Source: a bacterium (lineage in GTDB: Bacteria; Eremiobacterota; Eremiobacteria; Baltobacterales; Baltobacteraceae). From it: a DNA stretch of 5,638 bases. The notes beneath the pieces are model-generated. The model did not search any database, was not told the DNA's origin, and was given only the letters and a program-made list of their open reading frames with translations. The translations under genes were made by a program, and so were the position numbers. The stretch covers positions 1 to 5,638 of the forward strand of contig JAJYHP010000113.1 in the NCBI GenBank assembly GCA_021784715.1. Direction: 5' to 3'. Shown here piece after piece: positions 5,160 through 5,638 of this stretch. Positions within the stretch are counted from its first letter, which is position 1. Each line of letters opens with the position of its first letter.

Positions 5160-5505
5160 GGCTTACATATCGCAGCGTCTGATTTGCGGCTGCGGCGCGC
5201 GGCGCGCCGTGGGTGACGCGCGGCAGGTCCGGGGCGGGCTCGTGGATGCGCACGCAGAGCCAACGATACCGATGGTGCGCTTTGCTGTCACACGGGCTCG
5301 CGTAGCGACTCAGAAGGGAACCCCATGAAGGTCGGAAGTCCAAGCCGCGGGATGCGCTCCCCGCGCACGATCAGAGGCTTCCAAACGGTTGTCATTCGGT
5401 TGCCGTCGAGGGCAACCGCTGGCGACTACCGGCGACCATAGACCCGTCGAAAACCCCGATTTTACGGACGTGTACGACTCCACGCGACCGTGGGAAACCC
5501 CCGTT
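5160..5505. other. Gene-free right end of the element
   Basis: There is no convincing protein gene in these 346 bases. Contents: a GC palindrome ggcgcgcc (5201-5208) in a wider GC-rich stretch; nested short stems around 5237-5261 (GGCTC/GAGCC, and CGTG/CACG inside); the arm-site repeats at 5384-5418; and a hairpin CCACG-CGAC-CGTGG at 5480-5493 next to the core repeat. A classic terminator with T-run for the cargo gene is not seen. Confidence 0.6.
5384..5418. repeat. Right arm-type integrase sites
   Basis: Positions 5384-5406 repeat the left arm site (97-119) with 22 of 23 bases identical. The boxes are CGGTTGTC (5386-5393) and CGGTTGCC (5397-5404). A third, inverted box ggcaaccg follows at 5411-5418. 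The site ends about 87 bases from the core at 5506. Different box numbers on the two arms fit the asymmetric arms of lambda-type att sites. Confidence 0.6.
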
Positions 5506-5556
5506 CGTGGCATTTCAAGACCGCCGCATTCAACCGCTCTGCCATCTCTCCGTCTC
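5506..5556. repeat. Right copy of the 51-bp att core repeat (attR)
   Basis: It is identical to 1-51. To its right begins sequence with no counterpart at the left end, taken as the host chromosome upstream of the tRNA gene. To its left lies the element's own end. Confidence 0.9.
5513..5551 (-). tRNA. tRNA-Ser(UGA) 5' half, interrupted at the anticodon loop
   Basis: On the minus strand from 5551: acceptor strand GGAGAGA, T8, D-arm GCAGAGCGGTTGAATGC (GCA pairs with TGC), then G, GCGGT, and the anticodon loop CTTGAAA with anticodon TGA. This matches bacterial tRNA-Ser(UGA). The next bases, TGCCA, cannot pair with GCGGT (ACCGC would be needed), and no matching acceptor 3' strand follows in the element. 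This copy is therefore a fragment. The same 39 bases are present at 8-46. Confidence 0.75.
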
Positions 5557-5638
5557 GGCCGTCCGCTTCTTCCGCATTTACCCGATCACCCCCGCCCGAA
5601 GGGAAACCGGCGCAAAGTGTGTTAGCATGCATACCTGG
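5557..5638. other. Right chromosomal flank upstream of the tRNA gene
   Basis: These 82 bases precede the tRNA-Ser 5' end on the minus strand and should hold its native promoter, but I see no convincing -35/-10 pair. No gene is recognisable. Confidence 0.5.

Larger units (their letters stand above)
1..5556. mobile_element. Compact integrative element (satellite-like), bounded by 51-bp att repeats
   Basis: Visible in the sequence: a perfect 51-bp direct repeat at both ends containing a tRNA-Ser 5' half; a tyrosine integrase at the left end reading towards that end; a divergent repressor/excisionase pair; a replication-type ATPase; and a separate cargo gene before the right repeat. Known: this order is typical of integrated phage satellites and small integrative elements, which commonly use tRNA genes as attachment sites. 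Missing: capsid, tail, large terminase, relaxase, type IV secretion and a recognisable primase. It therefore must borrow its transfer machinery, or it moves only by excision and replication. The size, about 5.5 kb, is small for a PICI. Integrative-element status is secure; the satellite assignment rests on one weakly recognised gene at 4099-4386. Confidence 0.88.

Noticed and set aside
4954..5343. Minus-strand 129-codon open frame
   Set aside because: Overlaps the end of the DUF4352 gene on the opposite strand and shows no domain; a by-product of GC-rich sequence.
5325..5441. A 38-codon frame starting MKVGSPSRGM with GAAGGG upstream
   Set aside because: It has a fair ribosome site but runs through the arm-site repeats, has low-complexity basic composition and no recognisable domain; more likely chance.

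Overview
The window holds one compact, apparently complete integrative element of about 5.5 kb with 82 bp of flanking DNA on the right. A perfect 51-bp direct repeat (1-51 and 5506-5556) bounds it. Read on the minus strand, the repeat contains the 5' half of a tRNA-Ser(UGA) gene up to the anticodon loop. The sequence is GC-rich and bacterial, with Shine-Dalgarno sites before most genes. I cannot name a phylum. No ribosomal or housekeeping gene other than the tRNA fragment is present.

Layout. (a) 1-140: left attachment end with the core repeat and a probable integrase arm site. (b) 141-2104, minus strand: a two-gene leftward operon, an HTH repressor-like gene followed by a tyrosine integrase, joined by a GTGA overlap. 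(c) 2091-2145: divergent control region. An 8-bp inverted repeat covers the repressor's predicted -10 box and its early codons, and encloses the -35 box of the rightward promoter. (d) 2145-4386, plus strand: five head-to-tail genes that all overlap: excisionase-like HTH protein, 98-aa unknown, RecA-fold AAA ATPase (RepA-like) with a C-terminal zinc ribbon, 55-aa unknown, and a 95-aa protein resembling small terminase-type proteins. (e) 4387-4535: a GC-alternating tract and an 11-G run. (f) 4536-5159: a separate cargo gene with a strong ribosome binding site, encoding a zinc ribbon, one membrane helix and a DUF4352-type domain. (g) 5160-5505: gene-free right end with arm-site repeats. (h) 5506-5638: right core repeat, tRNA 5' half and chromosomal flank.

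How it fits together. By inference, the repressor holds down both its own promoter and the excisionase/replication operon. When repression is lifted, excisionase and integrase would excise the element, and the ATPase would support its replication, possibly at repeats lying inside the ATPase gene itself. If the 95-aa protein is a small terminase, the order int-repressor / xis-rep-terS-cargo resembles a phage satellite of the PICI type, but much smaller than usual. If it is not, the element is a small integrative element of unknown transfer mode. There is no capsid, large terminase, relaxase or recognisable primase gene.
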